Origin: Armigeres subalbatus
Lineage: Eukaryota > Arthropoda > Insecta > Diptera > Culicidae
Direction: 5' to 3'
DNA: 64,000 bases
NCBI RefSeq assembly: GCF_024139115.2
Contig: NC_085141.1
Span: forward strand, 166,304,908-166,368,907
The notes beneath the pieces were generated by a model. That model ran no database searches, was not told the origin of the DNA, and saw only the letters and a program-made list of their open reading frames with translations. A program made the position numbers and the translations under genes. This document shows, one piece after another, positions 23,298 to 35,165 of this stretch (the first letter of the stretch is position 1; every line of letters starts with the position of its first letter).

Positions 23298-23640
23298 ATA
23301 GTAGACCCCTTGGGGGTCCATAATAAGAAATTGCTTCCCTATAGTCGACACTTCATTTGATTTTCATGTTTCGTTTCGGGACGTTCTTGTTCCCTATTAT
23401 GGACCCCCCAAAATATTCCTATAATGGACACTCTCGTGTTTATTTTTTTTTAGAATTGTAAAAAATCATCTAGTTTTACTTTCCATAGCATTTCCAATGC
23501 ATGGAATCAAATCATAGGACTGTAAGGTAGGTTCTCCCGATGGAATTTTATAGCAAAATGTATACATTGTGTTGTAATAATGCAAAAATGGGTGGAGGGT
23601 CCACTATTGGTTGGGGGTCCACTATTAGGTACTTTACCCT
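23298..23640. repeat. Cluster of GGGGGTCCACTATT motifs
   Basis: Four variants occur in both orientations: ATAGTAGACCCC then TTGGGGGTCCATAAT (left), CCCTATTATGGACCCCCC (middle), GGGTCCACTATTGG and GGGGGTCCACTATTAGG (right). They look like inverted subterminal repeats of a decayed MITE ending near TTTACCCTA at 23633-23641. Confidence 0.45.
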
Positions 23641-23962
23641 ACTCTACAGTTTTCACCACACCATAACATTGTGCAAGAATATACTTTGATGCTCACACTA
23701 ATACTATGTTACAATATATATAATACATACACTAATACGGTTAACGCTTGAATTGTCATTTAAAGTTTCGCGAGAAGTGAAATTTTGCATTCATAAAATC
23801 AATTCTTATTTGCACACATTGTTATTTTTTTCAGTGAACTTGATTCACTGATGACCATTATAATACAATTAAACTCATTCAATTTGTAGTGGTTTACACC
23901 ATGGAAGCAAATAATTTAAAGATTTTACCCTTACCCTTGGTATCAAACACTGCGAATTGAAT

Positions 23963-25068
23963 AATGTTCTGGTCATAAACAAACAATGATGACTGGATGA
24001 GGAGAAAATACAACTTTTGTCGTTGTTTTGATGTAATTAATCTTGAGCGAAATACATGGGCAAACGGTGGACCAAATCTTCGCTCAGGATCAATTGTATT
24101 TTACACCGATGGTTCAAAGCTGAACAATCAAGTTGGAACAGGCGTGACTGGCCCGGGGATAAATATTTCGATTCCCATGGGCAAATGGCCAACTGTTTTC
24201 CAAGCTGAAGTTCAGGCTATTCTTGAATGCTCTAATTTATGCTTACGCAGAAATTATAGGCATTCAAATATTTGCATAATGTCTGACAGTCAAGCAGCAT
24301 TTATTGCTTTGAAATCAGCAATATGTAGATCTAAACTCGTTTGGGAATGCGTTCAGTCACTCCAAACCTTGGGTAGTCGTAACAAAGTGAACCTGTATTG
24401 GGTTCCTGGTCATTGTGGCATTGAAGGCAATGAACAAGCTGATATGCTGGCCAGACTTGGTTCATCTCGACAATTCATAGGTCCCGAACCATTGTGTGGT
24501 GTATTTGCGTGTTCTCTTCGAATGGAACTCAAAACTTGGGAACATTCTATAATAGAGGACATTTGGAAAAGCACATTGATTACGAGGCAGTCTAAACGTT
24601 TCATCACACCAAACGTATCTATCACTCGCAAAATTTTAGATCTTTCAAAAAAAGATCTTAACACATACATAGGCCTTATAACAGGCCATTGCCCGAGCCG
24701 ATATCACTTGAAGCTGTTAAGAAAACTTCAAGATGATGTATGTCGTTTCTGCGGCATACATGTAGAAGACTCGGAACATCTGTTATGCCATTGTCCGGCA
24801 ATTTTTAGAAAGAGATTACAGTTCTTCAAAAAGGGGCTGATAGAACCCTCAGAAGTTTGGGGAACAAGTCCCAATATGGTAGTACGATTCATCAAAACCA
24901 TAATACCGCATTGGGATAACGCTAGTAGTCAACGTAGTGCAATTGCTCTAAATAGTAATGATGCGTCAACTTGACAAAGCTAGATAAAATGGGGCATATA
25001 TCACAATAGATCTAACAAATGGTCGCAGTGATTAAAATACCCAACAAGGAAAAAAAATGTTCTGGTCA
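23963..25068 (+). mobile_element. 5'-truncated non-LTR retrotransposon with 13-bp target duplication
   Basis: A perfect direct repeat AATGTTCTGGTCA flanks the insertion (23963-23975 and 25056-25068). Between them lie the RNase H end of an ORF2, a short 3' UTR with ATGGTCGCAGTGATTAAAAT, and an A-rich tail. This is the signature of target-primed reverse transcription ended early. A second, broken copy of the same family lies at 43020-43700. Confidence 0.88.
23997..24974 (+). CDS. RNase H and C-terminal zinc-binding part of a LINE ORF2 (truncated, open frame)
   Basis: The C-terminal 325 codons or so of a LINE ORF2. The RNase H domain shows the catalytic set in order: YTDGS (first Asp, about residue 37), an AEVQAI glutamate (about 70), MSDSQAA (second Asp, about 96) and HCGIEGNEQAD (His and last Asp, about 138-148). 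A cysteine/histidine cluster follows near residues 249-268 (CRFCGI, then EHLLCHC), as is usual after RNase H in I/R1/LOA-type elements. Endonuclease and reverse transcriptase are missing because the copy is 5'-truncated, so the listed start is only the first ATG in the remnant. The frame has no stop, which suggests recent insertion. Not expected to be functional alone. Confidence 0.85.
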   Translation: MRRKYNFCRCFDVINLERNTWANGGPNLRSGSIVFYTDGSKLNNQVGTGVTGPGINISIPMGKWPTVFQAEVQAILECSNLCLRRNYRHSNICIMSDSQAAFIALKSAICRSKLVWECVQSLQTLGSRNKVNLYWVPGHCGIEGNEQADMLARLGSSRQFIGPEPLCGVFACSLRMELKTWEHSIIEDIWKSTLITRQSKRFITPNVSITRKILDLSKKDLNTYIGLITGHCPSRYHLKLLRKLQDDVCRFCGIHVEDSEHLLCHCPAIFRKRLQFFKKGLIEPSEVWGTSPNMVVRFIKTIIPHWDNASSQRSAIALNSNDAST

Positions 25069-25339
25069 CGCAAATGTTTCCTTCCCTACAGAGTTTATTT
25101 CGATATCTGTAAATCTTAATATGCTTTACATCTTAATATGTTTTACATGTTTAAGAAAAATGACACTGATAGGTAAATATTAGGGTGGTTCAAAAAATCG
25201 ATTTTGCTCCACAGTGCTCATCTGATTCTTTACCATGTTCTGAGTGTCCTCTGAAAATTTGAGCTCATTTGGATTAAAACTGATTTAGCACAAGCCGTTT
25301 CAAGTTTGCATGCAAATTAGTATGGGGAAATTTATTTTT

Positions 25340-25459
25340 ACCCTTCTTACACCCTAAGAAGGGTATAAAGATCGCTTGAAAAACCGACTTTTTATCCGAG
25401 GCTCGGAGACCCAAGTCGTATATACCAATCAACTCAGCTCGACGAACTGAGCACATGTA

Positions 25460-25550
<91 letters not shown>

Positions 25551-26424
25551 GTGCGAGTGCGTGTGTGCGTATGTGTGTGCGTTACAAAAATCTCACATCA
25601 AGATCTCAGCCGTCCGTGTACCGATTTGCACGATTTTAACACTAAACGAAAGCTATGACTTTGTCATTGTACGAGTTCAATTTTTTTTGCAATCGGACAT
25701 TTGGTTCTAGAGATATGTGAGAAATACGAACATGAAGTGCATTTTCAGAAAACTAACAAAATAATGTCACATGAATATCTCAGCCGTCTGTAAACCAATT
25801 TACATGATTTTATCTTTAAACGAAAGCTATGACTTTGCCATTGAACCCATTGTATTTTGTTTTTGCAATTAGACATTGGGTTCCGGAGATATCTCTGAAA
25901 TACGAACATAAAGCATTAGACGTATCAACTTCACACATTGGTAAAATATGTCCCATCAAGATCTCAGTCGTCCTTGGACCGATTTGTGCGATTTTATCTT
26001 TAAACGAAAGCTCTGTTTTTGTCATTGGACCCATTCATTTTTTTCAGCAATTGGAAATTCGGTTTCAGAGATATCTGTGAAATACGAATATGAGACATAT
26101 TTTCAGACTACTAATGAAGAATTGTCACACCAATATCTCAGCCGTCTATGACCCGATTTGAACTCTTTTGGGCTTAAACAGAAGCTGTAATATTGCCATT
26201 TAAGGCGGCAAATCAAATCTGCAGTCTTTTTGTATTTTTTAAAAATTGTTAAATTTCCAGAAATATCCCTTTCTTTATTTTGAAATCGTTAAAAGCATGA
26301 TAATATCAGTTATTTTACATTCAATTGAAGGTCATATGCATAGAAATTGTAATATGCACTGGGCACACACAACCATTCAAAAGTGTAAGAAGGGTTGCGT
26401 TCACTGTAGGTGGATTAAGCCGGG
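25340..26424 (+). mobile_element. GT-type repeat inserted in the left arm of the hAT-like element
   Basis: Comparing the interrupted arm with the intact right arm gives the boundaries. The insert starts with the small palindrome CCTTCTTACACCCTAAGAAGG, has the CAACTCAGCTCGACGAACTG head, a (GT)n tract, four degenerate units of roughly 150-190 bp (ATCTCAGCCGTC ... AAACGAAAGCTATGACTTTG) and the tail GTGTAAGAAGGGTT then TAGGTGGATTAAGCCGGG. T5 lies at both edges (25335-25339, 26425-26429), consistent with a short target duplication. No coding capacity. Confidence 0.8.
25455..25580. repeat. (GT)n microsatellite
   Basis: A TG dinucleotide tract with a few C interruptions toward its 3' end, located right after the conserved GT-type head. 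The frames of alternating Cys and Val read through it are artefacts. Confidence 0.95.
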
Positions 26425-27603
26425 TTTTTCATTATACTATTAATGACGTTTCCCCATTAAGCGCAGGTTAAAAGAAAACCTACATAGCTAAAAGGGATAC
26501 TCAACAGCTTTCACCCAACGAAAACTGCATGTTGATTAATCGTCCCAATAATTAGTAATTGATTTTAAGACAGGTTGCGAATCTTTAGTCATGATCGTTA
26601 AACTTCTTTGAGGGCATCACTGAAATGTGCAGTGCAACATAGTAGCCTGAATTTATGTGTGTTACAGGGATTGAATCCTAAAGAGAAAGAGCAAGTCTCT
26701 CACTTATCATCTCAGTATACATACAAGATATGTAGCATACCGCGAAAAACATTTTTCGTCATGATAGAGAACTGATTCGGGATGCTATACCCCATGATAA
26801 ATTTCTTTTAGAAAGCTCCAAATACGGGGAGCACTGGCTCTGATGATGCATTTCAACATGTTCTACACAGCTGTGCGGTAACCAACACGAAAGGAGCGAA
26901 AACAAAGCGAGAATCACCATTTTTCTGTGGGGGCTGCCTATCCGATTCTGTTTTTTCGCACTTGTATACAAGTTTGATAAATTTGTTTTCATGGCTTGTT
27001 ATGATTCGCAACAGTTTTTGCCTCTCTTTTATCGTTGTTCGTTATCTATTGAGAGCGATTTCTGCAAACCCTGGTGTGCTATCTTTCGCGCCACGAGCAG
27101 CAATGTTGCCCGTTGATGAGTTATGCAATTAGCTCCAGAAAACCACGGTATGGATTAAATTCGATTACTAATTATTGGAACGATTAATTGAGATGCGATT
27201 TTCACTGAGTAAAAGCTGTTGAGTATTCCTTTTAGCTTTGTAGGTTTTCTTTTAACATGCACTTGATGGGGAAGCGTCATTAACAGTATAATGAAAAAAT
27301 AGATTTCCCCATACTAATTTGCATGCAAACTTGAAACGGCTTGTGCTAAATCAGTTTTAATCCAAATGAGCTCAAATTTTCAGAGGACACTCAGAAAATG
27401 GTAAAGAATCAGATGAGCACTGTGGAGCAAAATCGATTTTTTGAACCACCCTAGTAAATATACTCCATATTAACATTCATTTATATTCATAACAAGTTTG
27501 CATTTTTTTGCGAACAAATTGGTTAGGAACAAGTGCTTACAAAAAGATGATAATTTTGTACGTGTTTTTCACACACACAGACATCATCTGAATTCGTAAG
27601 ACT

Positions 27604-27935
27604 GAGTCGACTAGGGGCCCTCGAGGGACCCTCCTTAGCCGTGCGGTAAGATGCGCGGCTACAAAGCAAGACCATGCTGAGGGTGGCTGGGTTCGATTCC
27701 CGGTGCCGGTTTACGCATTTTTCGGATTGGAAATTATCTCGACTTCCCTGGGCATAAAAGTATCATCGTGTAAGCCTCATGATATACGAATGCAAAAATG
27801 GTAACCTGGCTTAGAAACCTCGCAGTTAATAACTGTGGAAGTGCTTAATAAACACTAAGCTGCGAAGCGGCTCCTTCCCAGTGTGGGGATGTAATGCCAA
27901 TAAGAAGAAGAAGAAGAAGAAGAAGAGTCGACTAG
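27604..27935 (+). mobile_element. Feilai-type tRNA-derived SINE, complete, with 11-bp target duplication
   Basis: Direct repeats GAGTCGACTAG at 27604-27614 and 27925-27935 bound a 310-bp element. The head (CTTAGCCGTGCGGTAAGATG ... GGCTACAAAGCAAGACCATG ... GGGTTCGATTCCCGG) has A-box-like and B-box-like RNA polymerase III promoter sequence. The body contains AGAAACCTCGCAGTTAATAA. The 3' end is an AAG triplet repeat in place of a plain poly-A. Three other copies or fragments are in this window. Feilai is a known Aedes aegypti SINE; the assignment is from recognition. Confidence 0.9.
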
Positions 27936-30900
27936 TTTATAATACTGTTCCATTTTTCCTATAAAAAAAAGTTCATTTTTGGGGCGAACATATAGACTTT
28001 ACGTACATTTAGTGTTCTAGAAGGAAAAACGGCCCTTCCTAGCTATTACTAGAATTCCTTGGGGACCTATTCCGTTAAACCAATGAAATTATTCACCAAA
28101 AGATACTCAGAACAATTAATGTTTTGATTTTAATTACATGTGTACTCATCACAATTGAAGGTCAAGTTAACTAGGGTTTTCCACTTACCCCATTCCACTG
28201 GGATAAGTGGAAAAACAACTCCTAATTTTCAAATATATTTCCAAAAAAAATCAAACGACCAAAACAGTATGTATCACCATACAGTTGGCGCAAAATTTAA
28301 TGTTTTTGATACCCCATAATGATTGATTGCATTTAGATCATATAAACTGATTTTAAAATAATGTTAACTTGAACTATCGATTTTCTTTTTCCACTTCCAG
28401 TGTACCTTAATTTTATTATTTGATCAATGTTAGATCAATCATATTACTGAAGACTACAATAAAATTTGCCACCCAACTGAAGGAACCACATACTTTGGCA
28501 TACTCATTCGTAAAAATCATAACTATCAAATCTTCAAAGATCTGTTCTGTTCGTAGATTATTAAGCTATAGAGTTAATGGTGGACTTAAAAAGGTCACTT
28601 TTTTACATAGAAATACCTGCAAATACGAACATCAAATACTAAAAAGTAACTAAATGAAGCAATAGTTGTAAAGTAAAATCTTAACTTTAAACTCGATACA
28701 TCTAAGTCAGTGCTATTCTAATATCTAAAGTAAGCTAGCAAAGTAGGAAAACCATGTTATCACACTGCCCGCACCGCAAACGTTGTGATTCGATTCGTTC
28801 TACTAACTCGCCGTGTTCGATACAGTCGGCGATTTCAACCGGAAAGAAAAATTGCGCGATAACGTGCATCACCGGTGCTTACTAACGCGGTGGGTAGCGC
28901 CCGGCGACGCGACGCTGCGCCACCTTGCCGTTCCGCCTCCATCGGTGTCACGTCATCATTCTGTGTTGTTGGATCAGGCAATGCAATGGACCGACCGGCC
29001 GGTACCTGTTCAAACAACTTCGCTGCATTGTTCTCCAACTCACAGGCTGGGCCACACCGTTCGAGTAGGTAGCAAGCACGCACCTGCACTTACACTCGCG
29101 AGAATTGTGCTTACTTCTCACGGCCTTGTAATGGTTGATGGATCAAAACATTCAACGTTCGTCTAACAATTATTATCGCTTCAAATGAATTGGGAATAGA
29201 CACAGTGAAGTTTCGTATAGTGAGAAGCAACATGGGTCGTATTTTTTACTATTTGGAAGCTCATTATCGCTTTTAGTCATACGAATTAGGCCACAAACCG
29301 TGTTATGCAAATCGTATTAAACCTCACTTTTGTGATTTTCTTCTGCAATTCATAGGCAATAAAAAAACAACGTCTCTTCTGATCGACTTATTGAAAAAAT
29401 TAACATTCGTAATGTTGTAATTAAACTCCACTTGCTTTTGTATTAAACGCTGTATAGAAACAAAATTCGATATTGGAAGGTACCAAACAATAGTTTTTGG
29501 CTTAAAATAGCAGTTACTTACAACATAACAAATTCAAATGGTTCTGATTTCTCTTGAATAAAAATTTAAAACTGAAAAGAACAAAGCCAAAAGTAAATTC
29601 TTGCACGGTACCTATGAACCGCACTTGCTGGCTAGCTTCGGTTTATTGTACCCATTCAAATGTGATCTTCCCACCCAACGTGATAGTGATCCCAAAGTTT
29701 CCGCTTATAAGAAGTGTATGTGGGTGGGCGGGCATTTATGTGTGAGTTGCGCAATTTTGTGTGGGTACCTCAAGGTGAAAATCCCATTTAGTGTGGCATT
29801 ATCTCCATTGCACTACACAACGACTTGTATTGCTTGCGCTGGATTTGATTTGGACGGGCAGTTACAATAACAGTTTTGTGTTTTAATGTTCTTTTTATGA
29901 GCGCACATATTTCATGCTTCTATTACAATATGAACCAGACATGTGGAGTAGAAGCAGCAGACGCCACCTTATTTCATACACTTAGCAACCAAATAATTAT
30001 CGCTTGAAGAAACAATAAAATATGAATTTAGAAATCAATCAAAGAAGAGTCAATCCTTAGAGATTCGTAAAAGGGATTTGGCATATAATCCATTGACTAT
30101 CTATTAGCATTCAGCTACCGAAATTGTGGCAACGATGGCGAACCACGTGACCCGATTGTTTGCATTAAAGCGTGCAGTTCCAGAAAATGCGTTCGTTCCC
30201 AATTTCACGCGAAACGTCCCCACGTAAAACCAGTCGATGGCGGTTGAAAAGCGTAACAATGTAGAACCGAAAGCCCGGCAAATCCATTCAGCACTCTGTG
30301 CACACCATCATCGTGAGGTTGCGATTTACATAACAGCCCAGCTGCCTACCCGAACAAACTCACCTGTAGCCGAGCATCAGACAGAAATCCGCTTTCGTTT
30401 ACGCAAAATTTCAATCGATCAGGGCTGCCGCTAATAGGACCGCCACACGACCGGAATCGGACCATATGGTTCGTGGTAAGACGGTACCGGAAAACCGGAG
30501 CAACGCCACATTGAATGTCGGGTGAACCGGGCCCTAGTCCTCAGTGGATTTTGAGGGGTGGATCTCGTCGAGCAAATCCACCACAAACATAATAGCCTGT
30601 TTTGGTGTATCCTCTGCTTATGAATCTTGGTCCTTCAGGCAGTTCATAAATTGGACCTACGCAAAATCATGTTTATGGCACATTATTAATTAATCTAATC
30701 GACAAATTAAAGCTTGATTTTGCCATAATTGCCACGTTTTAAATGGCTGAGTTTGCTGGAGAATAATCTTCTCGATGTCATAAAAGAGAACTACAAAAGT
30801 TACAGTAGGATTGCTTACTTAATTATTAGTAGCACTGATGTATTAATAAGAAATTGCACATTTTTAGTGTAAAATTGTGTTAATTATCTTTCAAAGGTAC

Positions 30901-31554
30901 TGCCAAGGCAGGTGAAATTAATTTTCAATTCAGTGGGAATGATCAAAAAACTTTTGAATATGCTTAGTACCTCCCTTATTTAGACTTTAACTGCTAAGCA
31001 CGAGATTCTGTTTCAAACGGAAGGCACTGGAACTGACTTCTGAGACCCACACATTAGACCAATTGTATGGTGGGAAAAAATGGGAAACATTGTTTACGCA
31101 TTAACTACATCCAGTTTAATTTACGGCCACGGGCATATGAAGTCTACCTGCGGTTACGGAGTGCAAGGTTGCTTGTCGCAATTAAGCTGGCACGCAGTAG
31201 CCTCATCTGGGTCAGCTTCATTTTTCAGCACCTAATGAATTGAATACGACTCGCCGTTCAACAAGTTGTAAAGGCAATGCGTGGGGTGATGTAAGTTTTA
31301 CATGATGAAAATACTTGGAAGCCGAAAGAATTTTCCAGACAAAAAAAACATTCAATACATAATTTCTGAAAATCTAAATTCGTTTTCCGGAACAGTTGCT
31401 TTGAATTTTTCCATCTCTACTCAATCCTTAAATGAACTAACAGATGGTCAAATGCATTGCCTCTCACCCCATAGATAGGCCAGTGTTTAATTCCGAGCGG
31501 CGCCGATGACAATTTTTGTAACTTGAACTGAATCTGGTCAGGTTTTAACATGTA
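27936..31554. other. Unassigned DNA with GC-rich islands at 28750-29165 and 30130-30550
   Basis: Between AT-rich flanks, 28750-29165 is strongly GC-rich and opens overlapping frames on both strands (an 84-residue minus frame, a 117-residue plus frame). No domain is recognised. 30130-30550 is similar but weaker. These could be promoter or exon remnants of a host gene, or unrecognised repeat; the sequence does not decide. Confidence 0.3.
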
Positions 31555-31660
31555 ACGGGAGCGGGCCATTTGACATAACGGCCACGAAAAGCGGACAGGA
31601 GATAGAGGCTAATAACTCAACCGTGTTCCAATCGATTTTGGAGATTTTGGTATCAATCGG
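31555..31660. repeat. Half copy of the GGGAGCGGG MITE family
   Basis: It begins CGGGAGCGGGCCATTTGACA and shares the TAATAACTCAACCGTGTTCC stretch with the intact MITE at 8095-8311. The right terminus is absent. Confidence 0.5.
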
Positions 31661-31904
31661 TATGGTCGGTAAACCAACCAACATCAAAGTTGATGTCTTT
31701 GCAAGCAACTTACGTGCTTAATTCTAATCCTCATTTTTTTAAGTTTCCATAATGAGCGCACATGTCGGAGCCAGTTCAATGGTATTTGCTGCAACAAATT
31801 TTTCGGTAAATGAAAGCGTGGCGATAGCCATCGACATCAGCTGTAGAACTTGAGAGTCTTTCGCATCGTTGGCCTTCATAAAGTCTCATTTTTATCAAGA
31901 TTCA

Positions 31905-32195
31905 AACCACTTCAAACTGTTCCGTGGTGGATGTTAGTGATTGGAAATAAATCGTTCCAACACCATTTTATAGAAGATAATGTTGAGCCGAGACAAATTT
32001 TCGTCAAAGTGCAAACCATAACCGCTCATAGAAAGATGCCTTCGGTATCAGAATCACGAGCACGCGTCGGAAGGAAATTCTAAAAAATATATTCGCATGA
32101 ATGACGTTGGCGTCACGTCGTTGACGTTGGGTAACAATGAAGTAAAGTTTTCACCAAAGATTCTGATTTTGGTTTTGTTGCAATTAGTGATTGGA
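31905..32195 (+). repeat. Interspersed direct repeat, copy 1
   Basis: Shares an interrupted but collinear match with 32800-33075, for example AATAAATCG, CACCATTTTAT, AAAGTGCAAA, TATTCGCATG, GAATCTGA-type words. The matched segment is about 200-280 bp. No termini are visible, and the family is unknown. Confidence 0.5.
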
Positions 32196-32799
32196 AAACC
32201 GAATTAGAGCAAGTGAGTAGAGTGCATGTTGCTAAAAAGGGTAAATTATCTATATCTATATTCGGTGGCTCATGCGCATGTATTGTTCCGTCCGTAACAA
32301 GCACGATCTTCAAGTAAGTAAGTACAGAGTGCTGAGCGCCGTTCCGATCATCCAAAGCGCGATCCTCCACCGGGTATTCGTGTGTTAATGCTGCGCGTCG
32401 TGATCGTGGCTTTGCAGTTAAAATTGTGTTAAAAAATAATATGGTCGCATCGCTTATCAGAGTGAATCCAGGACCATCGATGCCTACTAACTGATAATCA
32501 TTCCTGGGTTTTTTGTGGAGACGCAGAGGTAAACACGGTCTTCGAATAGCAAAAATCACCTACTATTATTCCTTCCCTCTTCCTAACTGACTACAAGGAC
32601 GTGGCCGGCGCCGTTATTGATCATTTGAATATTTGAGTCACTGAGACTTGCACACTGAGAATTCTTGAACAATACCAGTCTATCATTCAGTTGATTCTTT
32701 GTGCAATTTCACTGATTCTGGTCAGCCGCGGAGCAGCAACCATAGATATGGGTAGTCAGTCAAAGCTAAGCTAAGTTAGTAATTTAAAAGGAGAATTAT
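32196..32799. other. Spacer between the two direct repeats; unassigned
   Basis: A 148-residue minus-strand frame (32113-32559) crosses it without any recognisable domain. A short motif (GGAGCAGCAACCATAGATAT near 32727) recurs at about 46455 as GGAGTAGCAACCATAGATAT, so some of this is repetitive. Confidence 0.35.
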
Positions 32800-33075
32800 T
32801 GAAAATAAATCGATTATCCTCGGAATCACCATTTTATGGAAGAGAAAGTTCAAAGTGCAAATCATAATCTCTTGGTGACTGCAGAAAGTGGCCGTCGGTA
32901 GCAGAATCATAAGCGATCGTATAAGGCAGATGATGCAAAAAATTATTCGCATGGGTGGCGTTTGTAGCGTTTCAGTCGCATATCATCGAGTGGCTATAGT
33001 TGGCGTCAATTGCACTCAAGTAAAATTTTCTCACCAGAATCTGACTTTGTTTTTGCAGCCTAATCGATATTTTTT
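32800..33075 (+). repeat. Interspersed direct repeat, copy 2
   Basis: Diverged partner of 31905-32195 in the same orientation. Confidence 0.5.
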
Positions 33076-33444
33076 CGGATCACCATTATAGACAAGGCAA
33101 ACTTGAAGGATTTTTTATTACCAAATTACAAAACACAAACGCAGAAAATTCATGTCCTTTAGTTGAAACACAAATATTTTAATTCTTTAATAATACAGAA
33201 AAGCCATATGGTACGTCTGATGACTGCAGTTCAATCGCAACGATGAATTCGATAGTGGCCACAACAGCTTTAGAACAGCGTCGGTAAACAGATTCAGAAT
33301 ATCAAAATTAAATATTTTACACATTACAAAATCCATCGTCCAACTGACGGTCGTGTCTCGGATACAACCTTCTAGTTTTTTAGTCCACTTTAGCTCACTA
33401 CAGTAATACAATTTTGCAAATTTGACATTTTTGGCCATTTTGAT

Positions 33445-34110
33445 TTTGTGGTTCGGTTGTGGGCACCCTTGAAAACATAGCTAAAAATAAAGGAGCATGA
33501 ATAAAAACCACCCAGATTTAAGGAAAAGGAATAATTTATTCATTATAATAGTCAGGAGGCACTTTAAAAATCAGATCAATCCTCCTAGCAGTGATGATGC
33601 CTCCATCGGTGCATTAGGGAGGACATTGAGAAAAATCACATAAGAAAAGTCTAAAACAGCACTTTAGGTAAATGGGTTTCAATTTTTCATTGATTCACGT
33701 TTTATTGATATAATTCGCAGTAAAAAAATCCTGATTAATCACCCTAGCGGTAATAGTGCCTTTCTCGTTCATTACAAAAAAATAATATTTTGGCCATAAA
33801 TTTTGATCCCATAGTCCAATCTGGCCAATTTTCGATAGGAAACAATGGGACAGGATTTCCCGTCGAAGGCAACTTGTTGCAATCAAATCAGTCAACGATT
33901 TGTTCCAAAAAAGTATGGATATAATAACTAGACATACCTAAAGAACAAAAATATGAATTAAACTCATTATTTCAATCAATTATGTCTGAATAATTATAAA
34001 AACTGCATAAAAACGTCATTTTAAATAAGTCAGAGGACAACTAAAACGATATTGAATGATTTGTCAATAAAATAAGGGTGCCCATAACCGAACCAATAAA
34101 GGTGGCCACA
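33445..34110. repeat. Opposed copies of a GGTGCCCACAACCGAACC motif
   Basis: GTGGTTCGGTTGTGGGCACC (about 33450-33470) and AGGGTGCCCATAACCGAACC (about 34075-34094) are inverted copies, with a further diverged repeat just after (GGTGGCCACAACCGAA). Their orientation places the CACCCTT ends inward, so they may be the outer ends of two different elements. Confidence 0.35.
33721..33905 (-). repeat. 3' part of a GT-type repeat, minus strand
   Basis: Read on the minus strand it contains the body unit (GGACTATGGGATCAAAATTT), the tail (AACGAGAAAGGCACTATTAC) and GATTAATCAGGA followed by a T run, as in the complete copy at 58116-58747. It is truncated inside the body. A more decayed tail is visible at about 33570-33605. 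Confidence 0.65.
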
Positions 34111-34628
34111 ACCGAATTTCGCCGCCTTTTTGGAAAATAAAGAAAAAAAATTTCGCGTCAAATTTTTAATGGCGATCGAAACTGAGACTCAAAATAGATT
34201 AAATTTACTGTAAAATATGCATTGAAACTCACTTTTTGAATTAAATCACTTCAATTTATGACACTTTGAAACAGGCAAAAAACTTTCGTGTTGTTTTTAT
34301 TTTTGAAGAAAAAATAGATTTGTCCCTAGTTCAAAGTAGAGATCCCCAGTGACAGTTATTTCGTGGAAATCATTGTTGTTTGCGGCATTATTTACAAAAA
34401 TGAAATGAATGACCCAAATTCTCAAAAAAAAAAAAAATGGGGTGACAAAATCGGGTCGAAAACGCGATAAAATCGGGACGTAACAAAATCGGGTCGAAGA
34501 CGTGACAAAATCGCGGGTCAATACTGTATTACTTGTTTGACTAGGTAGTACTAGAAAAAAGTGGTTAAAACACCGGTTGATAAAAAAAATAAAGACATCT
34601 GTTTGAAGACAGCATGCATTAGCTGGGT

Positions 34629-35165
34629 ATACAGCAATGATAATTTGTATCCTTCCATTCATGGCTCCGCATTGGAATTGGAATTCTCAAATTAATTCCG
34701 TTCGCAGTAAGGTTTACACTCCCTTACACTCCCTTATTATGTTAAGACACTGTTGTACTCCACAGCATATTCGGGCTCAATTGGCCAAATCACTAATAAT
34801 TCCATTGTTTGACTATGGGGATGTTCATTTTGGTCTTGTTTCGAAAAAAATGAAAAAAGACTTAATTTAGTTTTCAATGCTGTCACCAGATATGTATATA
34901 ATCTGAGGAAATTTGATCACTTATCAGTATATAGAGAAGCCCTTCTAGGATGTAGTTATACTAAACAACTTATTTCAAGAATTTGTATTCAAACACACAA
35001 TATTCTGAGCCGACCACCTGTTTACCGCCACAACTTTTTCTCGTTTTATTTAAAAAAATCTTTTCGCCATTGGAATAATTGTGGATATGATTCCTTCTTT
35101 GAAAGTAGGTGTTTGTCCGGCATCAGGCAACGACAATTGTGATTCCTTTTTTGGAAGCGGGCGTT
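34629..35165 (+). pseudogene. Fragment of a LINE reverse transcriptase (C-terminal thumb region)
   Basis: The first frame (about 34637-34867) reads SLIMLRHCCTPQHIRAQLAK then SLIIPLFDYGDV, typical of the segment downstream of the reverse transcriptase catalytic core in I/Jockey-type LINE ORF2 proteins. A one-base frameshift near 34860 moves it to a second frame reading NAVTRYVYNLRKFDHLSVYR and EALLGCSYTKQLISRICIQT, which runs to about 35150. Endonuclease, catalytic motifs and RNase H are absent. The exact clade is not decidable from this segment. Confidence 0.75.

Larger units (their letters stand above)
25173..27461. mobile_element. hAT-like foldback element, 2.27 kb, with 8-bp target duplication
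   Basis: The 8-bp repeat GTAAATAT (25173-25180, 27454-27461) flanks termini starting TAGGGTGGTTC. The inverted repeats are very long: 25181-25339 plus 26430-26562 on the left pair with 27158-27453 on the right, about 290 bp at high identity. The left arm is split by a GT-type repeat (25340-26424). The duplication fits the hAT preference (T at 2, A at 7). The 600-bp centre (26563-27157) has no transposase, so the element is non-autonomous. Confidence 0.88.

Noticed and set aside
25455..25710. Cys-Val repeat frames
   Set aside because: Read through a (GT)n microsatellite.
32113..32559. 148-residue minus-strand frame
   Set aside because: No family signature, and it starts or ends within an interspersed repeat.
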